64,000 bases of DNA from Mycobacterium sp. PS03-16 (GCF_004570325.1 NZ_SPQO01000007.1:62001-126000), one strand, 5' to 3'; counted from the stretch's first letter, positions 50,828 to 60,640 are shown. The notes: a model not told the origin generated them from the letters alone. Numbers and translations: made by a program.

Positions 50828-51688
50828 TCAGCCCACCTCCGCGGGGATCGGTGCGGGCCTGGCGCCGCTGCGCGCCGCACCGATCCCGGCGGCGACGACG
50901 AACACGATGCCCACCACCGCAGCGGCGCCGGGCACCTGGTGCAGCACGACGAAGCCGATGATCAGGGCGAACGCCGGTTCCAGGCTCATCAGCGTGCCGA
51001 AGGCGGCGGTGGTGAGGCGGCGCAGCGCCAGCAGCTCCAGGGCGAACGGGATGACCGGCAGCATGACCGCCAGGCCCAGGCCCGCGAGCAGCAGGTGCGG
51101 GGTCAGCCGGTCGAACACCAGCGGCCCGACGGCGACGGTGGCGACCAGGCCGGCGACGGGCATGGACACGGCCAGCCCGCTGACCCCGCTGACCGCATCC
51201 CCGACCCGCTGCGTCAGCAGGATGTAGCCGGCCCAGCACACCGCCGCGGCCAGCGCGTACAGCACACCCACCGGGTCGACGGCATTCGCCCACGGTTGGG
51301 TCATCAGCACCACGCCGATGCCGGCCAGTCCGGGCCACACCACCCTGGCGCGGCCGCGGCCGTGGGCGACGGCCACGGCGAGCGGGCCGAGGAACTCCAG
51401 CGCGCTGGCCGTGCCCATCGGGATGCGGTCCAGCGCCGCCATGAACAGCAGCGTGATGCCCGCGGTCACCACGCCGAGGGCTGCGCACGCGGCGACGCTG
51501 CGCCGGGTGAAGCCGGCTGAACGGGGCCGCAGGAAGGGCAGGAACAGCAGCCCGGCCCAGGCCAGCCGCAGCCACGCGGCGCCCTCGGCGCCGACCTGGT
51601 CGATCAGCCCGATCGCGACCGCGACGCCCAGCTGCACCGACAGCATCGCCGTGACCGCCATGAGGGCGCCGGTGCGGGTCGGATTCAT
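50828..51688 (-). CDS. EamA/DMT family transporter (RhtA-like)
   Basis: The 286-residue protein has ten predicted helices in two EamA repeats: [20 protein letters not shown] and [20 protein letters not shown] in the first, [20 protein letters not shown] and [20 protein letters not shown] in the second. The pattern (RLxxAGLLL, SLEPAFAxxxG) resembles RhtA exporters of threonine/homoserine and other DMT carriers. The substrate is unknown. It stands alone, leftward, between the pot operon and a lipoprotein gene. Confidence 0.8.
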   Translation of the reverse strand: MNPTRTGALMAVTAMLSVQLGVAVAIGLIDQVGAEGAAWLRLAWAGLLFLPFLRPRSAGFTRRSVAACAALGVVTAGITLLFMAALDRIPMGTASALEFLGPLAVAVAHGRGRARVVWPGLAGIGVVLMTQPWANAVDPVGVLYALAAAVCWAGYILLTQRVGDAVSGVSGLAVSMPVAGLVATVAVGPLVFDRLTPHLLLAGLGLAVMLPVIPFALELLALRRLTTAAFGTLMSLEPAFALIIGFVVLHQVPGAAAVVGIVFVVAAGIGAARSGARPAPIPAEVG

Positions 51689-51896
51689 CCCTGCATTGAA
51701 CGGGACCCGCCGCGTGCCCGTCCACGGGGTTGATGGCGCACGCCGCGGCGGAATTTTCCGGGGACGACTTTTGTCAGTGACTGACTGAAATGTGCGGTTC
51801 GGCTCCCGAACGGGCCCTCGGCCGCCATGATGGGCCTGATTGACGCACGAGTAAGGGGGTACTCACGGCTCGTCGGGATGGCTACGAGGGGGACTC

Positions 51897-52388
51897 GTGA
51901 ACATCGGTAGGGCGACCCTGGTGGTCGCCGCGACCGCGATGGCGGTCAGTGGCTGCGGCTACCGGATCGGCGGGTATCAGGCGGCGTCCGCACCGGCCGC
52001 CGAGGCCGCCCCTGCGACGGCGGTGGTGTCGGTGCGCAGCGCTCCGGCGGTGCTGCCGTCGAACCACCAGCACGAGGCCCATCCCACGCCGCTGGCCATC
52101 CCCCCGAACGCCCAGGGCGATCCCGCGTGCCCGTCGTCGCAGGCCTGGGGCCGCCACCCGGACGGCCGCGGTGTGCTGGTCACGTTCTGGGCCGATGAGT
52201 TCACCGCGGTCACCGTATTGGTGCGTGCGGAGACCGGGATCGACGTCACCGAGCGCGCGGTGCTCGACCGCGGCGAGATCCACCTGTTCGACTTCCCCAA
52301 CACCGATCCCGCCGCCGTGCGCGAGGTGCTGATCATGACCAACAGCCAGCGATGCTTCGCGGTGGCCGATCCGGCCACGTTCAAATAG
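51897..52388 (+). CDS. Hypothetical lipoprotein
   Basis: The 163-residue protein has a lipoprotein signal (MNIGRATLVVAATAMAVSGC, lipobox VSGC with Cys20). The mature domain contains a Pro/Ala linker, PACPSSQAWGRHPDGRGVLV, TFWADEFTAVTVLVRAETGI and MTNSQRCFAVADP. The two later cysteines may form a disulfide. I do not recognise the family. GTG 51897 is the only start giving the signal. Its end overlaps by 8 nt the end of the converging adenylation-domain gene. Confidence 0.65.
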   Translation: MNIGRATLVVAATAMAVSGCGYRIGGYQAASAPAAEAAPATAVVSVRSAPAVLPSNHQHEAHPTPLAIPPNAQGDPACPSSQAWGRHPDGRGVLVTFWADEFTAVTVLVRAETGIDVTERAVLDRGEIHLFDFPNTDPAAVREVLIMTNSQRCFAVADPATFK

Positions 52389-54876
52389 CCCGCCGCTGCC
52401 CGACCGTCGCGCGAGCCCGCGCCTGGGCGATCAGCTCGACCACGGCCCCGATGTGGGGTTCGCGCACGATCGAGTGATGGTCGCAGTCCTGCCGCTCGAT
52501 CGTCAGCTCGCCGGTCAGGACCCGGCGCCACAACCGGGGGTCGTCCTCGTTGAGATGGCTCATCACCACCAGTGCCCGACCCGCCCACGGCTGCGGCCGG
52601 TGCCGCATCCCGGTGATCACGCCGACCTCCTCGACGGCGTCGACCTGGCGCTGGCGACCGCCGAACAGCAGACCGGCCAGGGGTAGCCGTCGCTGATGCG
52701 CCCACCACGAGCGCACATCGGTCGGCACGGTCTGCTCGAGGGTCAGCCTGGCGTCGGGCACATCGCGCCGGGCCTCGTGGACCGCCGCCGGGGACAGCCA
52801 CGGGTCGAGCATCACCAACAGCTCGACAGACTCCCCCGCGGCCTCCAGCGCGCGAGCGGCATCGAGCGCGATGTGCGCGCCCAGGGAATGGCCGACGAGT
52901 ACGTAAGGACCGTGCGGCTGGATGCGACGCAGGTCGGTGACGTGGCGCCGGGCGGCGCCGCGCACCGAGAGGTCGGGCAGCGCCCGCTTCTCCAGGCCCT
53001 TCGGTTCGAACGCGTAGACCGCGGTGCCGGCGCCCACCCGGTCGGCCAGCGGGACGAAACACAGGGACGAAGCCCCGGCGCCGGTGAAGCAGAACAGCGT
53101 GGTGCCGGTCGAGGCGGAGGCGGGTCGCAGCGCGACCGTGGTGCGGCTCAGCCGAGTTCCCTCTGGCACCGCGCCGGTGTGTTGGGCGGCCGCCTTCCGT
53201 GCGAACTGCGCGACGCTGGGTGCGCTCGCGAGATCGGAGGGCTGCAGGACGACGCCGTGGCCGCGGCACAACCGCGACAGCATCACCGTCACGGTCAGTG
53301 AGTCACCGCCCAGCGCGTAGAACGATTCGTCGCGTCCCACCGCATCGGTGTGCAGCACCTCCGCCCACAATCCGGCGATCCGGTTCTCCCACTCCCCCCG
53401 CGGTTGCTGCCCGGCACCGCGCCGAGGGGCGGGCAATGCCATCCGGTCGATCTTGCCGCGGTCGGTGCGCGGCAGCGCGGCCATCACCTCGAGATGGGCG
53501 GGCACCATCCACGGGGGCACGTCACGGTGCAGGCGCGTGCGCAGATCGGCGACCGAGGGGGTCCGCACCGTGGTGCTGGGTGCGACGTAGGCGGCCAGTG
53601 CGGCCGGGCTCGCGGGATGCGTGACCACCGCGGCCTCGCGGACGTCGTCGTAGCGCAGCAGCGCCGCCTCGATCTCCGCCGGCTCCACCAGGTAGCCGCG
53701 GATCTTGACGGCTGCGTCCGCGCGGCCGCGCATGACCAGGATGCCGTCGTCCCACCGGCCGACCTCTCCGCCGCGGTAGGTGCGGCTTCCGTCCGCGTTG
53801 CGGACGAAGGTGGCCGCGGCCGCCTGCCCGTCGAGGTAACCGAGGCCGATGTGGTGCGAGGTGATCGAGATGGCGCCGTCGGCGTCGACCTCGACCCGCT
53901 TGTGCGGGGTGGGGATTCCGGCCGGCAGCGCGCCCTCGGGCAGCGGAGCGGTGGGTGCGACGTCGTGGCTGGCGATCCCGCAGACCTCCGTGGAACCCAG
54001 CCAGTTGGTGAAGACGGCGTTCGGTGCGAACGCGCGCGCCAACCGCACGTGCCGGGCGTGCGCGGGTTCACCGGTGGTGACGATCCGCTCGACGGTCGGC
54101 ACGGTGGCCCCACGCGCCGCGGTGTGCAAGGCGTCGACGAAGGCCGGGGTCGCCGCGATGACCTGCGCGCCCGATGCGCGGATCTGATCGAACGCCTCGA
54201 CGGCGGAGGTGACGCGCGGGTCGACCGCGATGACCTCGGCGCCGCCCATCAGCGCTCCGAGCAGGACGTTGAGGCCGGCGGCGAAGCTGACGGGCATACC
54301 CAGCGCGACCGTGCGCCCGTCGGCCATGCCGAACCGCCGCTGCAGCAGTTGCGCGTCGGCCAGCCAGAGCCCGTTGGGGTGCAGCACCGCCTTCGGCATG
54401 CCGGTGGAGCCGGAGGTGAACTGGATGCTCGTCACGTCGTCGGGTGCGCCGCCTGCGGCCGGCGCACCGGTCACGACACCGGTGGGCAGGTCTGCAGGAA
54501 CCCGGGCGGTGTCCACGGAATATCCCGCCGCTTCGAGGATTCCGCTCATCCGGCGCACCCGGTTGGCCGGCAGCGCGGGATCGACGGCCACCAGCACGGT
54601 CCGCGAGGCGAACAGTGCCAGGATGGTCGCCGCCGTGGCGGGGGTCAGGCTCGCCGACAGCAGCGCCGCCCGGCGCCGCCCCGGCTCGGGCGGGGTTTCG
54701 GTCAGTGCGTGGACAGCGGCGAGGAGCTGTGCGTAGGTGGCCGACCGGGTCGCCGTGCGGATCGCGATCGAGTCCGGCCGACGCCGGGCGGTCGCCTCGA
54801 CGTGGGCGATCACCGATCGGTATTCGAGCGGGCTTTCGTCGGGATTCAACAGACCTCGATCCGGTGGTGGCAGCAC
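52381..54876 (-). CDS. Orphan adenylation-carrier-thioesterase protein (NRPS-like), probably iron-regulated
   Basis: About 831 residues from GTG 54876; the true start is uncertain (GTG 54930 is another option). Domains run in order as follows. The adenylation domain (about 1-500) has IQFTSGSTGMPKAVLHPNG, FTNWLGSTEVCGI, RGRADAAVKIRGYLVEPAEI and the catalytic Lys in LPRTDRGKIDRM. The carrier domain has the phosphopantetheine Ser in LGGDSLTV. The thioesterase has the nucleophile in VGHSLGAHIA and a late His in DCDHHSIV. There is no condensation domain. The place of the amino-acid-anchoring Asp in the A-domain pocket reads SFAAGLN, so a non-amino acid may be loaded. An IdeR-type box lies 91 bp upstream, implying expression under low iron. 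Confidence 0.8.
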   Translation of the reverse strand: MLPPPDRGLLNPDESPLEYRSVIAHVEATARRRPDSIAIRTATRSATYAQLLAAVHALTETPPEPGRRRAALLSASLTPATAATILALFASRTVLVAVDPALPANRVRRMSGILEAAGYSVDTARVPADLPTGVVTGAPAAGGAPDDVTSIQFTSGSTGMPKAVLHPNGLWLADAQLLQRRFGMADGRTVALGMPVSFAAGLNVLLGALMGGAEVIAVDPRVTSAVEAFDQIRASGAQVIAATPAFVDALHTAARGATVPTVERIVTTGEPAHARHVRLARAFAPNAVFTNWLGSTEVCGIASHDVAPTAPLPEGALPAGIPTPHKRVEVDADGAISITSHHIGLGYLDGQAAAATFVRNADGSRTYRGGEVGRWDDGILVMRGRADAAVKIRGYLVEPAEIEAALLRYDDVREAAVVTHPASPAALAAYVAPSTTVRTPSVADLRTRLHRDVPPWMVPAHLEVMAALPRTDRGKIDRMALPAPRRGAGQQPRGEWENRIAGLWAEVLHTDAVGRDESFYALGGDSLTVTVMLSRLCRGHGVVLQPSDLASAPSVAQFARKAAAQHTGAVPEGTRLSRTTVALRPASASTGTTLFCFTGAGASSLCFVPLADRVGAGTAVYAFEPKGLEKRALPDLSVRGAARRHVTDLRRIQPHGPYVLVGHSLGAHIALDAARALEAAGESVELLVMLDPWLSPAAVHEARRDVPDARLTLEQTVPTDVRSWWAHQRRLPLAGLLFGGRQRQVDAVEEVGVITGMRHRPQPWAGRALVVMSHLNEDDPRLWRRVLTGELTIERQDCDHHSIVREPHIGAVVELIAQARARATVGQRRAI

Positions 54877-54966
54877 ACGTCGACGCCTGGGTCGCGTGGC
54901 GTTTGCTTGTTCTCCATGTCGATGCACCACCCGACGGCGGCGGCGAGTGGTCCAACCACGATCAAC

Positions 54967-54985
54967 GTAGGTTAGCCTAACTGAA
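54967..54985. promoter_or_regulatory. IdeR (iron) box
   Basis: GTAGGTTAGCCTAACTGAA contains AGGTTAG-CCTAACT, close to the mycobacterial IdeR consensus TTAGGTTAGGCTAACCTAA. It lies between the leftward adenylation gene and the rightward small ORF plus glycosyltransferase, so either or both may be repressed by iron-loaded IdeR. Confidence 0.7.
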
Positions 54986-55093
54986 CACCGTGTGATATTC
55001 CTGTAGGGAACGTCCGCCGGGCCACCACCGTCGACCCGGCACCATGTGCACGAATGCCGTTGACCGCCAACAGTCATCGAACGGAGGAACGTC

Positions 55094-55264
55094 GTGGGTG
55101 GCTCGGACGCACGCGGCCTGACCGTCCTGCTCCCGCAACACCGCCGGGGTGACGCTCCTCACGCCACGCAGCTGGCCCTGCGCACCGATCCACCGGCCCC
55201 ACACCACCTTCGGGCCGCAAACTTTTGCTGCGTCGCCACCGGCACGGCCGGAGGCGATCGCTGA
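55094..55264 (+). CDS. Small 56-residue protein translationally coupled to a glycosyltransferase
   Basis: GTG 55094 is preceded by a strong GGAGG (55083-55087, 6-nt spacing). The frame reads MGGSDARGLTVLLPQHRRGD and ends FCCVATGTAGGDR, with TGA overlapping the ATG of the glycosyltransferase (TGATG). The good ribosome site, the exact coupling and the position right after the IdeR box argue that it is translated, either as a leader peptide or as a small functional product with a Cys-Cys pair near the end. No homology can be claimed. Confidence 0.5.
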   Translation: MGGSDARGLTVLLPQHRRGDAPHATQLALRTDPPAPHHLRAANFCCVATGTAGGDR

Positions 55265-56166
55265 TGCTGGCCTTCATCACCACGCTGCGCCACCCTCGCA
55301 ATTCCGCGGACTACGGTCGCGTCGAAGCGCTGCTGGCCGACACACTGGCGTCGATCACCCGGCAGACGTGTGACCACTACGCCGTGCTGATCGTGGGCAA
55401 CCGGCGGCCGTCGTTCGCGCTGCCCGACCGGGCGCACTTCGTCGAGGTGGACTTCCCCCCGCCCACCGCCCACCGCGGGCCGCAAACGGGGATGGCGCCA
55501 TTCGTGTGGGACAAGGGCACCAAGGTCGGCGTCGGCCTGGTGGCGGCGCGGGTCCTCGGCGCCCGCTACGCGATGCTGGTCGACGCTGACGACTTCGTGC
55601 ACCGGGAGCTCGCGGCGTTCGCGCGCGCGCATCCCGCCAGCCCCGGGTGGGTGGTCAAGCGCGGGTTCATGTACTCGCGGGCCCGCAACGCCTACGCGCC
55701 GCGCTTCCGCCTGTTCCGGATCTGCGGCACCTCGTTCATCCTCCCGCTCGACGCGTACGAGGTACCCGCGGACCTCGCGGTCACCGCGTCACAGCACCAG
55801 ATCGCCGACGCGTTCGGGGACAAACTCGAGCGTGTCCTGGCCGATCACCGGCACGCGCTGGAGTGGTGGAAGGACCGCGGGCGTGTCCTACGGCCCCTGC
55901 CGTTCGCCGGATCGGTGTACCAGGTCGACACCGGCGAAAACCACAGCGGCAACTTCCTGCTGGGTCCGGGTATGCCATACCGATCGCACCTGGCGCGGGA
56001 TTTCGGCATCCGCTCGTCGAAGAAGCCCGCGTCCACGGTGTGGTCGTCGGTGGGGCCTGCGGCGCTCAAGCCGGACATGCGGTTACCCCGGCCGGGGTTC
56101 CTGCGCCCGAAGACCAGCTTCCTGGACGGTTATCAGCCGCCCGCCGAGGACCGCGAGAGCGCGTAG
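55264..56166 (+). CDS. Glycosyltransferase (GT-A, putative rhamnosyltransferase type)
   Basis: The 300-residue protein has MLAFITTLRHPRNSADYGRV at the start and a GT-A nucleotide-binding site: the DxD-like VDADDFVH near residue 105 and a preceding TKVGVGLVAARVLGARYAML. It resembles the putative rhamnosyl/family-2-like glycosyltransferases, which act in the cytosol on sugar-nucleotide donors. Acceptor unknown. It is coupled to the small ORF upstream and shares the intergenic region with the adenylation gene, so it may decorate the product of that enzyme or a cell-wall glycan. It converges on the polyol operon. Confidence 0.7.
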   Translation: MLAFITTLRHPRNSADYGRVEALLADTLASITRQTCDHYAVLIVGNRRPSFALPDRAHFVEVDFPPPTAHRGPQTGMAPFVWDKGTKVGVGLVAARVLGARYAMLVDADDFVHRELAAFARAHPASPGWVVKRGFMYSRARNAYAPRFRLFRICGTSFILPLDAYEVPADLAVTASQHQIADAFGDKLERVLADHRHALEWWKDRGRVLRPLPFAGSVYQVDTGENHSGNFLLGPGMPYRSHLARDFGIRSSKKPASTVWSSVGPAALKPDMRLPRPGFLRPKTSFLDGYQPPAEDRESA

Positions 56167-56185
56167 TCCCCGGCGGGGCGTCGAG

Positions 56186-56653
56186 TCAGTTGGTGGCCGG
56201 CTCGTAGCCGCAGATCGCCTCGACCTTGTCGGCGGACTTGCTGGCGGGGTCGAACTCGTAGCCGAGCCACTCGCGGGCCAGCCGGCGCGCCAGCTCCAGG
56301 CCGACGACACGTTGACCGAAGCACAGCACCTGCGCGTCGTTCGACAGCACCGACCGCTCGACGGAGAAGCTGTCGTGCGCGGTCACCGCGCGGATGCCGG
56401 GCACCTTGTTGGCGGCGATCGCCACCCCGAGACCGGTGCCGCAGACCAGCAGCGCGCGGTCGGCCTTGCCCTCGGCAACCAGCCGGGCCGCGGCCACCGC
56501 GATGTGCGGGTAGGCGGTGTCCTCGTCGGTGCCGACACCTACATCGGTGACCTCGGCGACGCGCGAGTCGGCCTTGAGATCCCCCTTGAGCGCTTCCTTG
56601 TATTCGTAACCGGCGTCGTCGGAGCCGACGACGATGCGAAGACTCGAGGTCAT
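56186..56653 (-). CDS. RpiB/LacAB-family sugar-phosphate isomerase (erythrulose-4-phosphate type)
   Basis: The 155-residue protein is of the ribose-5-phosphate isomerase B fold: [20 protein letters not shown] at the start and [20 protein letters not shown] with the active-site Cys, followed by [20 protein letters not shown]. The usual GCDHAG opening is GSDDAG here (His to Asp), as may be expected for isomerases of other sugar phosphates. It is the last gene of the leftward operon after a DhaK-DhaL-type kinase, which suggests isomerising a tetrulose phosphate (as in M. smegmatis threitol/erythritol pathways) rather than ribose-5-phosphate. Confidence 0.78.
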   Translation of the reverse strand: MTSSLRIVVGSDDAGYEYKEALKGDLKADSRVAEVTDVGVGTDEDTAYPHIAVAAARLVAEGKADRALLVCGTGLGVAIAANKVPGIRAVTAHDSFSVERSVLSNDAQVLCFGQRVVGLELARRLAREWLGYEFDPASKSADKVEAICGYEPATN

Positions 56654-58401
56654 GTCGCGTTGTTTCCTTCCGCGGTGGTGGTGAGGTGCTGGGCGGCGAC
56701 GCGGGCGCACATCGCCAGCGAGGTCGCACCGGCATCGGGGGTGCCGACGCTGCGTTCGGCCAGGGGCCGGGCCCGGCCCACCTTGGGGCGCAGGTGTGCG
56801 GTCGCCTCGGCGGCCTCGGTGGCCGTCTGCGCGGCCGCCGGCCACGCCTGCTGCCACGGTTCCCCGTCCCCGACCCGCCGTTCGAGTTCCTCCACGAACG
56901 GGAGCAGCGCGTCGAGCATGGTCTTGTCGCCGGGTGCGGCCCCGCCCAACTGAATCAGCGCGTTGTAGCCGTCGCGTATTCCCGCCGCGACGGTCGCCGA
57001 GTCGGGTTTCCCGGTGTCGCCGAGGCGGGCGCCCAGCGCGCCGAGCATCGCGCCCCACAGCACCCCGGAGGTGCCGCCGGCCTTGGCCGCCCACTCTTTA
57101 CCGGCGGCGGCCAGCACCGAACCCTGCCCCCCGCCGTCGGCGACGGCGCGGGCGGCCGCGTCGCGTGCGGCCGACGACCCCTTGACCATGCCGCGGCCGT
57201 GGTCGCCGTCGCCGGCGACCGCGTCGATGCGGCCGAGTTCGTCCTCGGCCTCGGCGAGCATGGCCGCCATCGCGTCGAAGATCCGCGACACGAGCTCGCC
57301 GCCCCGGCGGCCTGCGTCGTCGGCGAGCTCGCGCAGCGCGGGTGCGGCCGCGGCCGCGCCGGCGGCCGCACCGGTGCGGCGTGCCGATGAAGTGTCCTGT
57401 GTCGCAGCACCTTTGCGGTAGGCCGGAGTGTCGGCGGGGGCGGTCCAGTACCGCTCGAGTTCCTCGTCGAGCCACATGACGGTCAGCGAGCAGCCGGCCA
57501 TGTCGAGGCTGGTGACCAGTTCGCCGACCTCGGGTTCGATGATCTCGTAGCCGCGCTCGCGCAGCAGCCGGGCCACCTCACCCCACACGACGAACAGTTC
57601 CTCGTACTTGGTGCGGCCGAGTCCGTTGAGGATCACCGCGATCCGCGTCGAGGACGCCTCCGCGGGTTTGTCGGCGAGCACGCCGTCGACCAGCGTGCCG
57701 GCCAGGCCGGCGGCGGTCGGCATCGGTTCCTCGGCCACACCCGGCTCGCCGTGGATGCCGAGCCCGACGCCCATCTGCCCGTCCGGCACGGTGAACAGCG
57801 GATGATCGGCGCCAGGCAGCGTGCATCCGTCGAACGCGACACCGAGCGTGCGCGTGGCCGCGTTCGACGCCTGCGCCACACGTTCGACCCCGTCGAGGTC
57901 GAGGCCCTCTTCGGCGGCGGCGCTCGCGCATTTGAACACCGTGAAGTCACCGGCGATCCCGCGCCGCTTGGCTTCTTCCCCGGCCGGCGCGCTGGCGATG
58001 TCATCGGTGACCGCGAAGTACCGCGCGTCGATGCCCTCGTTGCGCAGTTGCGTCACGGCCAGGCCGAAGTTCATCACGTCACCGGCGTAGTTGCCGGTGG
58101 TGAGCAGCACCCCGGCGTCGCCGTGTGCGGCGCGGGCCACCGAGGCCGCCTCCTCGGCCGACGGCGAGGTGAACACGTTGCCGACCACCGCGCCGTCGGC
58201 GAATCCCACGCCGACGGTGCCGCAGAACGCCGGGTAGTGCCCGGACCCGCCGCCGATCACCACGGCCACCTTGCCGGGCCGGGTCTCCTGTGCGCGCACC
58301 ACACCGCCGGGCACCCCGGCGACGTACCGCGCGTTCGCGTCGAGAAAGCCGGCGAGCATGTCCTCGGTGAAGCGGGCGGGGTCGTTGTAGAGCTTGGTCA
58401 T
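56650..58401 (-). CDS. Dihydroxyacetone-kinase family (DhaK-DhaL fusion), probable erythrulose kinase
   Basis: The 583-residue ATP-dependent kinase fuses DhaK (about 1-330) and DhaL (about 375-575). DhaK shows [20 protein letters not shown] at 47-66, [12 protein letters not shown] near 101-112 and the substrate-anchoring His217 in [10 protein letters not shown]. DhaL has [12 protein letters not shown] with the Mg-binding Asp residues and [18 protein letters not shown]. Between lies a flexible Ala-rich linker. It phosphorylates a small ketose such as dihydroxyacetone or L-erythrulose. Overlaps of 4 nt join it to the ATPase gene before and the isomerase gene after. Confidence 0.85.
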   Translation of the reverse strand: MTKLYNDPARFTEDMLAGFLDANARYVAGVPGGVVRAQETRPGKVAVVIGGGSGHYPAFCGTVGVGFADGAVVGNVFTSPSAEEAASVARAAHGDAGVLLTTGNYAGDVMNFGLAVTQLRNEGIDARYFAVTDDIASAPAGEEAKRRGIAGDFTVFKCASAAAEEGLDLDGVERVAQASNAATRTLGVAFDGCTLPGADHPLFTVPDGQMGVGLGIHGEPGVAEEPMPTAAGLAGTLVDGVLADKPAEASSTRIAVILNGLGRTKYEELFVVWGEVARLLRERGYEIIEPEVGELVTSLDMAGCSLTVMWLDEELERYWTAPADTPAYRKGAATQDTSSARRTGAAAGAAAAAPALRELADDAGRRGGELVSRIFDAMAAMLAEAEDELGRIDAVAGDGDHGRGMVKGSSAARDAAARAVADGGGQGSVLAAAGKEWAAKAGGTSGVLWGAMLGALGARLGDTGKPDSATVAAGIRDGYNALIQLGGAAPGDKTMLDALLPFVEELERRVGDGEPWQQAWPAAAQTATEAAEATAHLRPKVGRARPLAERSVGTPDAGATSLAMCARVAAQHLTTTAEGNNAT

Positions 58402-59525
58402 CGCAGCCGCGCTCCGGTGTCGGCGTCGAACAGGTAGACCCGCTCCGGCGGCGCCGTCACCACCACCTTCTGCTCCGGTTCGTACCTCTGCGCGGCAGGC
58501 GTCTGCACCACGATGCCCTCCTCCATGCCTGACACCGTACTTGTGGTCAGACCGAACTCGAGGAGGTGTTCGAAGTACGCCACGGTCGCGGTGATGCCCT
58601 GTCCGGGGTCGGTGGTGATCGCGCAGTCCTGCGGCCGCACACCCACCGTGACCTGGGTCTCATCGGCGACGTCGGTGACGACGGTGTGCAGTGCGCCGTT
58701 GCCGTCGCCGATCCGAACGCTGACCTTGCCGTCGCGCACCGTCGTGGTGCCGCGCAGCACGTTGATCTGCGGTTCGCCGACGAACTGCGCGACGAACAGG
58801 TTGGCCGGATCGTCGAAGACCTCGTCGGGCGTGCCGAACTGCTGCACGACACCGGCATCCATCACGGCCAGCCGGTCGGCCAGCGAGAGCGCCTCCACCT
58901 GGTCGTGGGTGACCACGATCGTGGTGTAGCCGAATTCGCGTTGCAGCACTTTGAGTTCCCGGCGCACGCGCTGGCGTGCGGAGGCGTCGAGGTGGCTGAG
59001 CGGTTCGTCGAGCAATAGCACCGGTGGGTTGCGCACCAGCGCCCGCGCGAGCGCCACCCGCTGCTTCTGACCGCTGGACAGCCCGGCCGGCCGGAGGTGC
59101 ATGAGCTCGTCCATCTCGAGGCGGCGGCTGATCGAATCGACCATCTGCTCAGCACCTTTGACCTTGCGCGCCTTGAGCCCGTAGAGCAGGTTCTCGCGCA
59201 CCGACAGCGGCGGATAGAGCGCATAGCTTTCGAAGCCGACCCCGATGCCCCGCTTGGCCGCGGGCAGCTGGGAGATCTCCCGCTCCCCGATCCTGATCGA
59301 GCCGCTGGTGACGGTCTCCAGGCCGGCGATCATCCGCAGCGTGGTGGTCTTGCCGCATCCGGACGGGCCCAGCAGTGCGACCAGTTCGCCCGGTTCGATG
59401 GCCAGGTCGATGCCCTTGACCGCGGTGACGCTCTCGCGCCCACGGGAGGCGTAGGTCTTGACCAGGTTCTCCAGGGTGAGGCTCTGGGCCGTCGCGGTCT
59501 TGGCTGCCTCGGTCGTCACGGTCAC
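58398..59525 (-). CDS. Sugar ABC transporter ATP-binding protein A
   Basis: The 375-residue ATPase of the UgpC/MsmX group has Walker [12 protein letters not shown], Walker B VLLLDEPLSHLD, switch His in VVTHDQVEAL and a C-terminal TOBE domain. Two motifs depart from the norm: the Q-loop reads GIGVGFESYALYP, with Glu where Gln is usual, and the signature is LSSGQKQR instead of LSGGQQQR. It overlaps by 4 nt with the other ATPase gene (59522-60640), so the transporter probably has a heterodimer of the two. Confidence 0.87.
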   Translation of the reverse strand: MTVTTEAAKTATAQSLTLENLVKTYASRGRESVTAVKGIDLAIEPGELVALLGPSGCGKTTTLRMIAGLETVTSGSIRIGEREISQLPAAKRGIGVGFESYALYPPLSVRENLLYGLKARKVKGAEQMVDSISRRLEMDELMHLRPAGLSSGQKQRVALARALVRNPPVLLLDEPLSHLDASARQRVRRELKVLQREFGYTTIVVTHDQVEALSLADRLAVMDAGVVQQFGTPDEVFDDPANLFVAQFVGEPQINVLRGTTTVRDGKVSVRIGDGNGALHTVVTDVADETQVTVGVRPQDCAITTDPGQGITATVAYFEHLLEFGLTTSTVSGMEEGIVVQTPAAQRYEPEQKVVVTAPPERVYLFDADTGARLR

Positions 59526-60640
59526 TGCGCTGCCTCCAGTGTCTTGTCGGCGCCCAGTCGCGCCGTGTCGCCGTCGCCGGTGGCGAAGACGTGCACATCG
59601 GTGTCGGCGACCCGCATGGTCACGTTGTCGCCCTCGCCGACCCCGTGCCGCCCCGAGGTGAGCACGATCAGCTGAGTGCCCCCGCAGTCGACGGTCAGCT
59701 CGATGTTGCGGCCCAGCCGCTCGGCGAGCAGGACCCGTCCGCGCAGCGAGCCCTCCCCTTCGGTGACGTGAATGTCGCTGGGGCGCAGACCGACCCGGAC
59801 CCGGTCACCGCGGTCGACCTCGGCGTCGGCCGGGATGGGCACCTCGATCGACCCGTCACCGAGGCGGATCCGCCCGTCGTCGACCACGCCGTCGAGCAGG
59901 TTGATCTCGGGCTGGCCGAGCGCCTTGGCGACGAACGTGTCCGCGGGGCGGCGCCAGATCTGTTCGGGTGTGCCGATCTGCACCAGCCGGCCCTCCCGCA
60001 TCACCGCGATCCGGTCCCCCAGCGCCAGCGCCTCCTGGTAGTCGTGGGTGACGTAGAGCGTGGTGGTGTCCGACATCGCGCCGAATTGTTTGAGCTCGGC
60101 GCGCATCGCGGCGCGCAGTTTGGCGTCGAGATGGCTCAGCGGCTCGTCGAGCAGGTAGATGTCGGCCGGCCGCACGAGCACCCGGCCCAGCGCCACGCGC
60201 TGGCGCTGCCCGTTGGACAGCTCCCGCGGGAAGCGCTTGAGCAGGTGGTTGATCCCCAGTGTGGAGGTCACCTGATCGATGCGCTCGGTGCGCTGGGCCT
60301 CGGTGTAGCGCCCGGTGCGGCCGGACTTCAGCGGTGAGGCCAGGTTCTCGCTGACGGTCTTCTGGGGGTAGAGCGCGTAGCTCTCGAACGCCATCGCCAC
60401 GTTGCGGTGGTAGGGCTCGACGCGGGTGACGTCGCGGCCCCCGATGTGCACGGTGCCGCCGTCGATGTCGACCAGTCCGGCGATCGATTTGAGCGTCGTG
60501 GTCTTTCCGGCGCCGCTCGGGCCGAGGATGACGAAGAACTCGCCGTTGGCGATGTCGACCGACACACCGTCGACCGCTCGGATCATCCTGTCGTTCTTGC
60601 CGTAATGCTTGCGCAACTCGTTGATCGATACCGTGGCCAT
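59522..60640 (-). CDS. Sugar ABC transporter ATP-binding protein B
   Basis: The 372-residue ATPase begins MATVSINELRKHYGKNDRMI and has Walker A ILGPSGAGKTT, Walker B IYLLDEPLSHLD and VTHDYQEALALGD. As in its neighbour, the Q-loop has Glu (VAMAFESYALYP) and the signature is altered (LSNGQRQR). ATG 60640 overlaps the permease stop by 1 nt (TGATG); a longer frame upstream runs through the permease gene and is rejected. The presence of two distinct ATPase genes in one operon is unusual for CUT1 importers. Confidence 0.87.
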   Translation of the reverse strand: MATVSINELRKHYGKNDRMIRAVDGVSVDIANGEFFVILGPSGAGKTTTLKSIAGLVDIDGGTVHIGGRDVTRVEPYHRNVAMAFESYALYPQKTVSENLASPLKSGRTGRYTEAQRTERIDQVTSTLGINHLLKRFPRELSNGQRQRVALGRVLVRPADIYLLDEPLSHLDAKLRAAMRAELKQFGAMSDTTTLYVTHDYQEALALGDRIAVMREGRLVQIGTPEQIWRRPADTFVAKALGQPEINLLDGVVDDGRIRLGDGSIEVPIPADAEVDRGDRVRVGLRPSDIHVTEGEGSLRGRVLLAERLGRNIELTVDCGGTQLIVLTSGRHGVGEGDNVTMRVADTDVHVFATGDGDTARLGADKTLEAAQ

